NCBI GenBank assembly: GCA_026120185.1
Contig: JANUWF010002120.1
Coordinates: 1,860,001 to 1,924,000, forward strand
From: Voacanga thouarsii
Lineage: Eukaryota; Streptophyta; Magnoliopsida; Gentianales; Apocynaceae
Reading direction: 5' to 3'
Length of the DNA: 64,000 nucleotides
The first letter of the stretch is position 1; the number at the start of each line of letters is the position of its first letter. Position numbers and translations under genes: made by a program. Below the pieces are notes generated by a model, which did not search any database, was not told the DNA's origin, and was given only the letters and a program-made list of their open reading frames with translations. Shown here piece after piece: positions 1 through 11,984 of this stretch.

Positions 1-582
1 TGCCAGTGTTAAATGAACCTATAGGGTCACACAATAAGCGAACTTGTTAGGTTATTTTTCCGGTGACCAGAGTTCGATGAATCGGATGATATCCAGATTA
101 TAAGAATCGACTCGGTAAAATAATTAGTTAAATTACCGAGATAATGGCAGAATCTTATCATATCAGTTTTAATTTAATTTGAATTTAAATTAGAATATGA
201 TAAGATATGATTAGGGTTGGACTCTAAGAGGTTCGAGGGTTTTTTTAAGAAAACCCTAGCCGTCTTTCGATAGTCCAATTTTTCGGTTGAGAACATTCGT
301 GCCATTCTCTACCAGAGAAAAAAAAAACCTCTCAAACCCTAGGCGCTAGCACTACCCGGGTATCGAGTGAGTTCGCGGTGTGTATCCGTAGAGGACGTTC
401 GCATACTGCAGCGTCTGGTGATTGTTCGGGTCGAACGTACAACAGCACAACCAGAATCGAAGGATTTCGATTACAGCAACCAGAGGTAACTCTTAAAGCT
501 TAGATCTTCTTAATCGTTTACTTGGGTCCTCGGGAGGGATTCGTAGATGTTTTCCGCGTTTAGGAGTCTACGAATCCCAACA
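1..582 (+). repeat. 3' end of an LTR (family F, copia-like), cut by window edge
   Basis: The stretch ends in CCCAACA, a typical LTR terminus, exactly where the copia-1 reading frame resumes at 583 with the conserved reverse-transcriptase/RNase H junction. It is therefore an insertion into copia-1, and its 5' end lies left of the window. The final 40 bases resemble the end of the family-C LTRs (47,691-53,754 and 56,756-58,472), with a shared TTTTCCGC tract and TACGAATCC before the CCAACA end. No ORF was seen. It may be a solo LTR or the 3' LTR of a full element; the target duplication cannot be tested here. Confidence 0.65.
536..578. repeat. 12-bp perfect inverted repeat at the LTR end
   Basis: GGGATTCGTAGA (536-547) and TCTACGAATCCC (567-578) are perfect inverted copies separated by 19 bases. 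They lie only 4 bases from the LTR terminus. In RNA this would form a stable hairpin at the very 3' end of the LTR. Confidence 0.8.
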
Positions 583-1145
583 GTGTACTGGGCCAGATAT
601 TTACTTTGTTGTAGGCTTAATTAGCATATATCAATCAAACTCTAAAGAGGTTCATTAGTAAGCTGTAAAACATATTCTCAAGTACCATAAGGGAACTAGA
701 GGTTATATGCTGGTTTACAAGATTGATGACATGGTTCCTACAAGATATATAGACTCAAACTTCTAAGTGGATAAGGATGAGAGGAAATCCACTAGTGGAT
801 ATGTCTTCACCTTGTATGGAGAAGTATTAAACAATCTTATATTATTGATTCAACCATGGAAGTAAGTATGTGGCAGCTTCAGAGGCATTCGAGGAAGTAG
901 TCTGGCTCCTGAAGTTCCTTACAGAACTTGAAGCCATGCCACAGATAGACAAACTAATTGCATTGTATTGCAACAACACAGGCGCAGTCTTTCAATCTAA
1001 AAAATCAAGGAACCACAAAAAAGGGAAGTATATAGAGACAAAGTACCACTTGATTGGAGAATTTATTTGGAGACAGGAAATCATGGTAGAATATATAGCT
1101 TTGGAGAATAATCTAGCTAATTCATTCAACAAGCCTTTGGCTTAG
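583..1145 (+). pseudogene. copia-1 pol, C-terminal end (RT connection and RNase H)
   Basis: This is the last part of a Ty1/copia polyprotein. From 583 the frame reads the copia segment around PDIYFVVGL, then the LKYHKGTRGYMLV-type connection. A segment around 780-830 reads DERKSTSGYVF, the copia RNase H entry. The open stretch 870-1145 covers the RNase H C-terminus, with EAFEEVVWLLKFL, a DN-to-NN change (CNNTGAV, usually CDN) and the terminal LANSFNKPLA, usually LADxFTKPL. Frameshifts and stops near 640-860 and the changed RNase H Asp indicate a dead copy. The polypurine tract and LTR follow directly, as expected for copia. The upstream part is displaced by the family-F LTR and lies outside the window. 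Confidence 0.9.
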
Positions 1146-1213
1146 AGAGTCTTTAGAAGACATTTAGATGCCATAAGGGTGGGCAGCTCTGGACTTATAT
1201 AATCTTAGAGTGC

Positions 1214-1223
1214 AAGTGGGAGA
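1214..1223 (+). other. polypurine tract of copia-1
   Basis: AAGTGGGAGA sits one base before the LTR start (TGTTAGAATG at 1225). The same tract in the same position occurs at 37,981-37,990 in copia-2 and, as AAGTGGAAGA on the minus strand, at 20,662-20,671 in copia-3. It primes plus-strand DNA synthesis. Confidence 0.85.
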
Positions 1224-1224
1224 T

Positions 1225-3100
1225 TGTTAGAATGTATGCCCACTAAGACTGCATTTCTAATGTAATTTTGATTAAATTAATAAAAGTTTTATTCTCACAA
1301 ATTGTTTGTATTTTCACATTCTAATTTATGCACGTTTTCGCTAGAGGTCTTTCATGGTAATGTATGAATCACGGGTTGCTTAACACATAAACTGTTGTTC
1401 TTAATCAAATGATAAGAATAGGAATTTCATTATAATAAGGTTATTATGTTGTGAATTCTAGATGGGGAATGGCTTACCTTTAGCTAGTATGTAGTCCTCT
1501 CACTTCATAACACAAGTGTATTTCGAATACCTATAATTAGACCTGTAGTAGGGGTTTCTAAAAGTACTATATAGAAGAAACCTAAACTACTACTGCTATA
1601 GCGTGGATTTATACCCTACGGCTTGATATAAGTTAGTGATCTGACGAAGCTGGAAGTGCATACTTTGCTATACTACAGTCAAGGTTCTATCTAGGGCCAA
1701 TATACCTATATGTTTGGTATATGTGATTAGTTAGTTAAGCCAAACTCACACAAGATAGCTTCTATGCTTTATCGCTTATTGTGACTGTTCGAATGATCTA
1801 ATAATCTAGGCCTTTGTGGAATATGACTTAGATGTTTTCTTTAGAGTAGCTCTCTTGGAATGTAGAAACATTCTAGGAAGTCATGGATCATTGGATTAAA
1901 GGTCTAAAGATGGTAGATATCATTTAGAAATGTGTTAGTATACTCTTCCTCTCCGAGTGTACGGCGTTACGTAGAGGGGTATATTTGTCATAACACCTAT
2001 AGGTCGGAGACATTACAAACGCAGCATTGCCTTTGGGGTCAATATTTTCTTATGGTGATAATATGAAATATTTAAAATGTAAAATATAACTATTTTTATA
2101 GTAGGGGTATTTTGGTCATTTTAGTTACTAAGGACTATGTATCTTTTTGGTGCTCATGATAACTCGTAAATCCTATTTAATTTTTAGCTAAGGATATGGT
2201 CTTGATTAAAGAGAATTTTATTTTATTCAGGAATCCTATTTTATTATTGGGTTTTAATAAAATAAAATGTCCAGAAAAATTAAATAAATTGCCTAGTTTA
2301 ATTGGTTAATTAGTTAATCAGAGCCCGAGCCTAGATTGAATAATTGAAAACTAACCTGGGCCTAAACTAGGAAAAAAGGCTTATAAGTCTGGACTGGTTT
2401 ATTTGGGTTATTTTACTTATTAATTATGGACTCAATTTAGTCCAAGATAAAAATTAATAGAAGTCCAACCCAATAGTTTAGACCAGAAGTCCATGGAAAA
2501 GTCTTGGGACCAGTTAGGCTAAATAATAGCTGGCATGGCTATAGGGTTCTTGGTAGTTTTTTTTTTTTCTTTTTTGCTTTTTTTAAAAAAAGACCTACAA
2601 ATAACAAATAGGGGGGGGGGGATATATGATAAACTATGTGATAGTAGGAAATTGTATTTTTATCCCAATTTTATGCGTTTGAAGAAACCTGGAATAGCTA
2701 GGCTGCGTGTTTTTTTCATTCTCTCTGGTTCTTCTTGTATTTTTCTTCTTAGAGAAGAAAGGAAAAAACTTCTAGATACTGCTAGTTAGCAGATTGTTTG
2801 GAGGAGTAGACCTTGGCTTCCTTAGCCATATCGTGTTCACTGGAAAGTGATTGGGCCAGGTTATATTCTGAGAATGAAAAGGCCACGCATTCATTCCCAG
2901 GAGAAGTAGAAGGCTAGCAGGATATTCAATAGAGACTACAGTGCAAACACCAGTGGTCGAGCCATCTATCTTATCAACACAACCTAAGCACATAAAACAT
3001 AGAGGTAATAATATTATTATTTTTTTGAAACGCTTCCATTGTTGTTTTTCTGCATTTTTATTATTGTGTTGTATGCTTCTATGGCTGCAATCCACCTTCA
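1225..3100 (+). repeat. copia-1 3' LTR (1,876 bp)
   Basis: It starts TGTTAGAATGTATGCCC after the polypurine tract and ends ...CCACCTTCA at 3,100. It is homologous over its length to the copia-2 LTRs at 30,536-32,407 and 37,992-43,084, which end ACCTTTA and ACCTTCA. At 3,101 the sequence switches to Tekay integrase on the other strand, so copia-1 sits inside element G1. It holds short homopolymer runs (T near 2,560, G near 2,610) and no ORF worth calling. Confidence 0.9.
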
Positions 3101-5345
3101 CTCACCTCTCCAAGGTGAATAGCATATCTACTTTGGTGTGCCTCTTCTAAAATATTTTTCTTCAGTGTTTGATCATCAAGTACAAATATTTGATCTTGAA
3201 AGTATAGCATTCCATCCTCATTTGTTCGAAAATCACTTCTTTCTCAATTAAGCTGTTTATCCTTAAAAGTTTGCAACTCTGCATTATCCTGTTGAGCTTT
3301 GATAATGTCCTTCTTTAAATCCGGTACTAGTCTTAAATTACTTAAATGAATACTCTCCTCTTGCACCTCTACTTCCAAATCCAATATTTCCTGAACTACC
3401 TGAACTTGTTGTACTCTCAACATGGTCATCTTTACTTTTCAACTCAAAGAATCGGCAACCACATTAGCTTTTCCAGAATGATAATTGATAGGGCACCGGT
3501 ACTCTTCTAAAAATTCTATCCACCTTTGTTACCTCAAATTCAGATCATTCAGAGTAAATATATACTTCAAACTCTTGTAGTCTGTAAACACTTCATACTC
3601 AACTTCATAGAGATAATATTACCACTTCTTAAGGGCAAATGCGGGGAAACACTATAGCGGCCAACTCTAAATCATGAGTTGGGTAGTTGCTTCATGCGAC
3701 TTTAGCTTTTGTGATATATAGGCTATGAGCTTCCTATCTTACATTAATACTACTTCCAATCCTTCCTTCAACGTATCTGTAAACCAACCATAGAGTTTAT
3801 CCTTCTCTTGCAAACTCAATACTAGAGCCATCATCAGCCTTTGCTTTAGCTCTTAGAAACTTTTTTAGCATTTCTCACTCTAGACAAAAGGAACGTCTAT
3901 CCTTAATAAATGTGTCATTGGTGATGCTAGCATTGAGAAGCCCTTGATAAAACGACAATAATACCCAACCAATCCAAGAAACTTCTGATCTCAGTTATAT
4001 TTTCAAGTTGTTTCCAATTCAAAATAGCTTCCACTTTGGTTAGATCCACATTAATACCATCTTATGACACAATATGGCTAAGAAATGACACTGTGTCCAA
4101 CCAAAACATACATTTGCTAAACTTAGCATAGAGCTTGTATTCCTTTAGTTTCTCTAGCTCCAATCTTAAATGCTTAGCATGTTCTTCTAGGCTTTTAGAA
4201 TAGATGAGTATGTCATTGATGAACACTACCACGAACTTGTCTAGGTATAGCTGGAAAACTCGGTACATGAGATCCCTAAATACTATCGGTGCATTGGTTA
4301 CTCCGAATGGCATTACCACAAGCTCATAATAGTTATATCTAGTATTAAAGGCCATATTGGGGATATCCCCTTCTTTAATTCAAACTTAATAGTAACCTTG
4401 TCTCAAATCTAATTTTGAATAACAGCTAGATCCTTGTAGTTGCTTAAATAATTCATCAATCAATGGTAGCGGATATTTGTTCTTGATTGTCAAATTATTT
4501 AACCCCCAATAATTGATGCATAGCCTCAGTGTTCCATCTTTCTTCTTCACAAATAGAACTAGAGCTCCCCAAGGTGAAGTGTTAGGTCTTATATATCCTT
4601 GCTTCAGTAATTCTTCTAGCTGCTCTTTTAGTTCCTTCAATTTGCAAGGGACATATGATATGGAGTCCTTGACACAGGTTCTACTCCTAGAATTAGGTCT
4701 ACAATAAACTTAACATTCCGTGAAAGAGGAAGGGAAGTGAGTTTCACAGGGACTACATCTGGAAACTCTTTCACCACTTTAGTACTCTCCAAAATGCATT
4801 GATCTTTTAGCTTGTATAATATATAGGTCAAATATCTATGACAACCTTGTCTCAACACCTTCCATGCCTGAGCTCCAATTATTAGAAAATTTCATTTCTT
4901 TTACTCACTTATCATTGAATTCAAGCACATCACAACTAGGTCTAATATCACTAACTTATTTTTACAATCCACCCTTACTTTATACTTTGCAAACCAGTGC
5001 ATACCCAATATCATATCATAATCTTCAATGGTTTAAACTATAAGGTCTTCCTCTAGATTTTTTTTCCAACTCCAATCTCATGCACATACCTATCTGCTTA
5101 CACCATTTTTCCCAGAGGGGTACTCACTAACAGGCTGTAAGGTAACTCAATTCCATCTCAACCCAAATGACATGCATAAGTCTTATTTATATAAGAATAC
5201 GTGGATCCAAGGTCTATGAAAGCATTAAAAAAATGGCCTTGGATAATAAAAATTCCTTTAACCATAGCTACATTAGATCCCACCTCCTCATGATTCAATG
5301 CAAAAATTTTACCTTGACTTAAAGCTTTTGTGCTTCACTTCCTAA
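3101..5345 (-). pseudogene. G1 pol: protease, RT, RNase H, start of integrase
   Basis: In minus-strand order: protease around 5,345-4,960 with IDLGSTYSYI at the active site and an IxDYDxILGMxWF segment; a linker at 4,637-4,858 (VVKEFPDVVP); RT at 4,640-4,062 with [35 protein letters not shown] and FINDILIYS; RNase H around 3,880-3,500, heavily broken; the linker IKAQQDNAELQTFKD; and the integrase entry EEAHQSRYAIH at about 3,140-3,105. The RT catalytic motif reads FIND where G2 has FIDD, so the first metal-binding Asp is lost. Multiple stops and frameshifts occur. It is clearly non-functional. Confidence 0.9.
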
Positions 5346-6441
5346 ACCTCTAGTAGAATAGTTTGCTTTATTGAATTCGGTAGCTTGTACTGTGACTCCC
5401 TGACCAATCCTCAAGGGTTTGGGATAGTTGTTTCGGAGATGTATCGAATCTCCGTATTTGTAACATCTTTTTGCAGTTCCTTTAGACTAGCAGTCCCTCT
5501 CCATATGGACTTTCTGGCCACAATATTAATAAGTTGGCAAGTTCTAAACTGGGCCGGCTAGTGTCGCTAGTGTTTGTTTTCTCTTATTCTGCTATTACTG
5601 ATTGGCAGGTCACTTGTTAGACTGCTACCTCAGAAATTACCTTAGTGCCTGCCTTGATAGTTGGAAAATTCTATGAGCCATCCTGACTTTATCTTCATTT
5701 TCGGTTCGGGTAGCTGCGTCTACAGTTGCTGAATATATGGTTGATGGAAATGTGCTAAAGCCCTCCTTAGCTCCTACCTTAGCCCTTTCAAAAATTACCT
5801 TATCTTATTTTGTTCAGTATTAACCAGCCTCTTGCAGTATTTTGACAACTGGTTAAAGCATGCAGCATATTGTGCTGCTGACATATTCCCCTGCTTAAGG
5901 TTCTAAAATTTGTCTTCTATTTTCTTCACAATCCACTGTAGTATATACTTGGCCTTAAAAACCTCCATGAAGTTATTTTAGGCCCAGTCTTGATCGGTCA
6001 ACTCCCAGTCTTCTCGAACATACTGCCACTATGCATAGGCTGGTTTCCTCAACCTAAAGGCTGCAAATTTAACTATTCTCTTCTCAATGTATTATAGCAT
6101 GGCAAAAATGTCCTCTATTTGCTCTATCCATTTTTCTGCCTTTTGATCCTATTTTGCCTCTCCCTGAAAAGTAGGGGGTTGGAACTTTAGAAACTTTCCA
6201 AGATTTCGTCCTCTCCCCTCGGGGTCTTACGTTATGCTAAAGTTTTTAGAATCTCAATCATTTTGTTGAATATCAGATGCATTGTTACCTCAGTAGGTAC
6301 TTCAAATCCCATCTCTTATCTAGGCTCGTAGTTGCCTCCCTCGTTTGGTGTAGATAGTTGGGTGGCATCGTATTTGAGAGCCACCGGTTCTGGTTTAGAG
6401 GTTCTCCTACTAGTTGTGGAAACTCGACACTTTGGGGCCAT
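5346..6441 (-). pseudogene. G1 gag (capsid and zinc knuckles)
   Basis: The likely start is ATG at 6,441 (MAPKCRVSTTSRR), matched by MAPRQRTTVL at the G2 gag start (45,959). The frame is badly broken downstream, but conserved blocks remain: TATRTENEDK near 5,700 and two zinc-knuckle remnants between 5,540 and 5,440. The second knuckle (CYKYGDSIHLRNNY) has lost two of its cysteines to Tyr. Gag packages the element RNA in cytoplasmic particles. The order gag-protease-RT downstream matches Ty3/gypsy. Confidence 0.8.
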
Positions 6442-6754
6442 TCTATTTACAATACACCCAAGTAATAAGTTATGTAACAAAGTTTCAAAGGATTTATGCA
6501 TAAGAGCATAATCACTTATCAAAAGTTAAAAGCATATATAGAAATTCAAAAACATTATTATACGTAAGATATATGCACAATTTTTGCATAAGAAACAACA
6601 TCTATGGAAAAGAATGGGATACACTAAGATACCCTTATTTCAAAGTTAAAACTTTTAATGAAAGCAAACAAACACAAATAAAGTTTCCAATGTGTAAGCT
6701 TAGTGTAAAAATAGAATGTAAATGGTCTTCAAAGCATGCTAAAATCATGGATCT

Positions 6755-7272
6755 CTACTCGTCATCTGAATCTTTAGAATCACCCTCATATAGCCATTCC
6801 CCAATATTTCTAGAAAAGTCTATCCCTGCACCGTCTACAAAACCAAAGGTCATCGATTCTTTTTTTATCTTCTTGAACTTTTCCCAACCTTAAAATGACT
6901 CGGTTAGGATACATCAAGATGCCTTGGTGGGGTTTCATAGTCTATTTCTCCCGGGTCATCACTATCTGTTGTTATGTCAATCACTAAAATAAGTGGGTTT
7001 GGGGCATACTCTATAATATCACCCTCATCCTCACTATCAGTTACCAGGTCTATTATGGGTGCAGGTGGTGGCTCAATAATTTGAACCTCATCTTCACTAT
7101 CTTTCTCCAAGAGTAGTTTAGGTTGACGTACATATTGTGGTGTAGGTTGAGGTTCTAGCAAATCCTCCGACTGGACACTAATTGGTGGGTGCCATAGTTG
7201 TCCGTTCATGGTCTTCCTTGCAGTTCTATACGTCTTAACCATCTTACAACATAAACAACTTGTGTTAGTCAA
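6755..7272 (-). pseudogene. G1 leader ORF upstream of gag, acidic, function unknown
   Basis: A reading frame lies between the primer site and gag. The likely start is the Met at 7,242 (MVKTYRTARK), because G4 reads MVRLLRTARK at the same position. A WHPP block and SEDLLEPQPTPQ follow, then an acidic Pro-rich middle with repeated DSEDE/DSDDP motifs. One stop at 6,904-6,906 interrupts it. The same region resumes in another frame with GIDFSRNIGEW and ends DSDDE at 6,755. G2 carries the matching region (46,366-46,848) with GMDFSKNIG and DSSSDEK at the end. I recognise no family. It could be a regulatory or accessory protein of this lineage, or an old N-terminal gag extension. Confidence 0.6.
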
Positions 7273-7325
7273 TAGATTATAAAACTTAATGAAATAAATC
7301 TAAATGATGATAAAAGTTACCTAAA

Positions 7326-7341
7326 CCTAGCTTTTATACCA
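7326..7341 (-). other. G1 primer-binding site (initiator Met tRNA type)
   Basis: On the minus strand TGGTATAAAAGCTAGG lies directly after the 5' LTR end. It matches the initiator-Met primer pattern TGGTATCAGAGC with two changes. Confidence 0.8.
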
Positions 7342-9121
7342 CTTTAACACCCTACTACCTACATAACCTAAAAGGGTAGGGATATTGCCTTGTCCAAAGG
7401 ATAAGGGGTCTTTACAACTAAGCAAAAAGGAACAAGAATGGAAATATTCTAATTTCAAAATTTATTACAAACCAAAACAAGGCTTATACAAGTCTTGAAA
7501 TGTGTAATTGAATAAATAAAATCCTCCAAGAAATAAATACAATCAAATTATGTTGAGATCCTCACGTCTCAAGGAAACTCAACATTCAAAGCAGGATGGT
7601 TCTGAAAACGTGACATAAAACATGGTGAGAAAAATTTCCCAACAAGTTCAATGTGTGCTCATATTAATTTAAGGAGTATTTTGTGTATGTAGTTTTGAAC
7701 AAGTCCCTATAAAAATTTGCAAGTTAAAACAATTAATTTTGAACATTAAGTTGTGTTTTTCATCAATATCTCAAATAAAAGAGTACAACTTCATAAAATA
7801 ATGAACCACTCAAAGCAAAAGCGACTATGAAACCCTGCATCATAGTCATGGCCATAAAACCCTGTATCATGATCGTGTATTGTGAAATCCTGCATCACAA
7901 TACAAATAGGTGATCGTCCCACTGGGTGAGATACTCCTCCATCTCTACACCCTAACTTACCAATTGTCCATTCCAGAGACAAATAATCCATATGGACTAA
8001 GTTACTAGCACGAACTAGCCTAACTAACTAGTACTACCACTTTGTCAAGCAAAACTTATCTTCTGGAGGCAGCCTCCTGCCAAAAGACTTACTCTAATCT
8101 TCTAAGTGTAGTACTATTATCTAACCCTTATTGAGTACTCAACATTTTGTTTGTTCTACTTGGGAAGATTCAATCAAGAGCATTACCTTGGAATTGCAAT
8201 TACGGTACCAAAAAGTTTGAGTTTGAAATCTAATTTAAGAAAATCTAACATTTTGTTTTGAAAGGTATTTGTTTGGTAAAACAGCTTTAGTTTGTCAGAA
8301 AACACGAAATAACCATAATTGCAACTCACCATGCCTTTACAACACCATTACACTTGACTTGCAGAAGCACATTTGTTCAGAAAATAGCTTTATGTAAGAA
8401 CTTACTTCATTGCTTTATCCCACAACTAAAATCTCCTAAGGTCCTGATCAATAAAATCTAGCCCTACCTGGGGAAAATACAAAGTACATGTCACTATTAG
8501 CCAACAACTCTTGTATCACAAGTGCATAAGCGTACATATAACCCTAATCCCCATGTTTCACCTAACTTTGACAATTCCCATGCAATACTTACATTATCAT
8601 AGCATCGAAAGAGTCCAACTAGAAAAAGCAAGTTAACAACTAAATTGGTCAAACTAATATCTTTATCCTTATTATAGCTTGTTAAAGATGAAAGCATATT
8701 CTCAAACAACAAGTATTTATAACCATGTATCCACAATCTAATATTCTCCAATAACAACTATAACCCCTATTGATAGCAACATCCAATAATAATTAAATAA
8801 TATACTACAAATAATGTCCAACAAATATAGATAATAAGTTCCTTATTAATTAGTAAATAAGAACAACCATTGATATGTTATAATATAAAATAATAATTTT
8901 CTAACTAATAAACTTTATGTCATATACATAAACTGGTAAGCTACTTGTATATTATCTTTTAGAAAATAGTGACTAGTTAATAGATACAAGATATTAATAT
9001 ATAGTAATTTATTAATGCTAATTAATGGATTAAATAATATTACTTGATATTTGATCATTCTAAAGTTTTGGTATTAATATTTGTAGTGAGGATAATTTTG
9101 ATGATGGTAATAAAATAATAC

Positions 9122-9222
<101 letters not shown>

Positions 9223-11177
9223 TTGATAAATACTAGTTTTCAATATTTTTGAATCATAATTATTATTTAGGAGATAATAGGTGGTAATCTATATAAGAAC
9301 AAATAATAATTTTAATGATTAAAATAATAATAACCAATAGACAATAATTTTGATAATTATATTAACTAATACATAGATTGTATATAATATGGTTTTAAAC
9401 AGCAATAGCTTATAACTAATAATGGTAGTCACCAAATAGTGCCAATTAATAATTCTAATAATAAATGCTTTTAATAATTATTACAGTGAGTAACAAAAAT
9501 AACTTTTTAGAAATAGTATTAAAAATAGCATAATATTAATATATAGTAGTTGATTGAATAAAAATAACAACATATATCACGGTAAATTAAATCACAATGT
9601 GACACCATATAATATCACTTCATACATCTCGTAATAGATTCAAAAACAACATTACTTAAATCGCATTCATCACCCTACTGGACATTTTCCCCAGTCCTCC
9701 ATCAACAACACAATCAAATCACAAATCATTCCATAACTCTGCATAATCTAACATGTCTAAATAGCTAAATATGATTCCTATAATCTGGCAACATAAAAGC
9801 TTTAGAGTGGATTACTTTTTTGAAGATGATGGCTACAGTCTTAAGAGTCCTATGTGTGGTACGCTGGAAGTGCAGGCCTTCAATTCCCTTCCTTTGTTGA
9901 GTTCAAATAGAGCAAAAGAATGATAAAAAGAGAAAAATGAGTGAGAGAGAAAGCATTGCCCTATCAATGAGAATAAAGAAGAAAACGTAAGATATTTATA
10001 CCTGCCGATATCGAATACCGAGGAATTGATATCGCTGTATCTTGATCTTAGGGTAAGTTCTGTATTTGTTTAATGGAGAGAACTGAGATGAAGGCTCGTG
10101 AGTGAGTATTCTAAAAATAGAGAGAAAAGTAGAAACTAGAAGAAGAAGAACTAAAGATTGCTTCTGATGGTTTCGAAAGGAAGTGACCTAATGTGATTAA
10201 ATGAGTCACTATTGACTTCTTAGTACTAAAGTGTCTCGAAGGAGTTTCAAGCATTAGCCACAGGGTTTTATAATTTAAGCTTTTGAAAGTGTTCAACTAA
10301 GGCAGGATAAGTTGCTATGGTGATCTATGATGGTTTGAGAGGAAGGAAGAAGTGATTAGAATAGAATACAGAAAGAGGAGGAGAGACAATCAGTGTTCTG
10401 GTGAAAAGGTGAACTAAATAGGGTTCATTTCTATGACTTTAAGGCGTCTGAGTGATTAGTTGTTCTAGAAGTTCGCTATTTTAGTATGAAATTCAAGCAA
10501 CAGAGTTAACAAAGTAATAGCTGAATTCTCAGAGATGTTTAAGGTGCTTCAATAGAGTTTGATTCAATAGCAGTGAAGAAAAAGGAAGAAGAAAAGGTTT
10601 GCTCAGGGGTTAGCTGGCCAGGGGCTGGATAAAGGTAGTCCATGGCTTTGTGTGTGACAAAGCTAGTTAGTCCATGGCTACAGCTCAAGGCAGTCCGTGG
10701 CTTAGGTTTTTGTAAGACAGAGGTGGCCATAGCTTGGAAGAAGGCCGTCATGCCTTGTGAATGAAGATTGTAACCGGCCCATACCTTAGTTGCAAGGCTA
10801 GGTTGGCTTACATTTTTGTGAGAGGTAGGCAGCCCTTGGCTTGAGCAAGGCAGCCATGGCTAGCTCCAAATCCAACCTTAGTCTCGAGGAAAAACAAGCT
10901 TCAACTTTAAAACAAAAGCTAATGAATCGAGAGCAATAAATTGAAAAGAAAATAAGAGAGTGTTTTCACTACTTAATGCACTGCCTATGTAGATGAGATG
11001 GCCGTTCCAGGAAGCTGCAAATTTTGGGAGTGAGGTACTCAATTAAGTGAAGAGGTTGATAGAGTTAGTGAGCCTCGGGTGCTTTTACTGAAAAGAGTTA
11101 GCTTGGTTCCAGGAACATGTAGCAACCGATCTAAAAGAAATTATAGTGGATAAATTCAAAAATAAATTGTTGTTAAT

Positions 11178-11240
11178 GGGATTTCAACTTAGGTCCTCTA
11201 AACATCCCATCACATGTCCTAACCACTTTATCTACCACAA
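11178..11240 (-). other. degenerate tRNA-like (A/B box) module in G1 LTR
   Basis: On the minus strand an A-box-like TGGTAGATAAAGTGG is followed about 45 bases later by a B-box-like AAGTTGAAATCCC. The location, roughly 250-310 bases inside the LTR 5' end, equals that of clearer copies in G3, G4 and G5. Confidence 0.4.
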
Positions 11241-11490
11241 TATTTGTGTTAAATTATCCCTTCACATTCTTCTCCTACCTAAATTCAAGTTTAACTCTAA
11301 TTCCTTTCCAACACCAAGATCTCAGCCTAAACTCTCTCCACTTGTACATAAAATTTCTTATCTCAACAACACAAAGGAGAACATAAGTAAACAATTAAAA
11401 CATATATAATTCACTTTGTACACCATATGGACATGTGATATATTATGATATGCAAACCCTAAAAAGAGTAGTTTTTCATGGGGTTTTACA

Positions 11491-11946
11491 TTGTCCTCTT
11501 GTCAAATCGTCAAATGAAAACCTCAAAAGAGTACTTATAGCTTCTGCCTTCAAAAGCCCAAAAAATATTAGAATTGTAGCTTTTGTGACACAAATCGGTG
11601 CCTGTTCAACTGTACTGTTAGTGCCCATTTAAACATTTTTTCTTAAAATCCAACTACTAATCGACGCTTGTTCAATGACCCAGACCGGTGCTGATTACTC
11701 CTAGTAGTTTGGGTTTTTTATCTCTAAATTAAACTGGCGCTTATTAGAGTGTTCTAACAAACACCAGTTGTCCTCTTTGAAACTCCGTTTTTGTGCTTTT
11801 TCACCTTGTTTTCCACCAAATCCTCTTTTATGAAATCTACACAATAGAGGGAAAAAATAGGGAAAGTGAGTAGTTATTAGTTCAGTAGTTCTTTATAATT
11901 ATAGCACAAATGTTCTTTATAATAAGTGTATTTTAGGCACTCTTCA
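11491..11946 (-). repeat. start of an Athila-like 3' LTR (unit E), interrupted by G1
   Basis: On the minus strand the LTR would start TGAAGAGTGCC at 11,946, directly after a GGGGGAG polypurine tract, and run to 11,491 where G1 begins. No ORF was seen. The remaining LTR should lie on the far side of G1, outside the window. Confidence 0.5.
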
Positions 11947-11984
11947 CTCCCCCACACTTAAACTTTTGCTTGTCCTCAAGCAAA
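11947..11984 (-). promoter_or_regulatory. polypurine tract with adjacent palindrome, Athila-type 3' motif
   Basis: On the minus strand the order is TTTGCTTG-AGGA-CAAGCAAA (8-bp perfect arms) and then AAGTTTAAGTGTGGGGGAG. I recall this combination of palindrome and 'AAGTGTGGGGGA' as characteristic of the 3' end of Athila-type gypsy elements; that attribution is from memory. The palindrome's role is unknown; the purine tract would prime plus-strand synthesis. Confidence 0.65.

Noticed and set aside
6573..6893. 106-codon + frame.
   Set aside because: Antisense shadow of the end of the G1 leader ORF and the gag upstream region.
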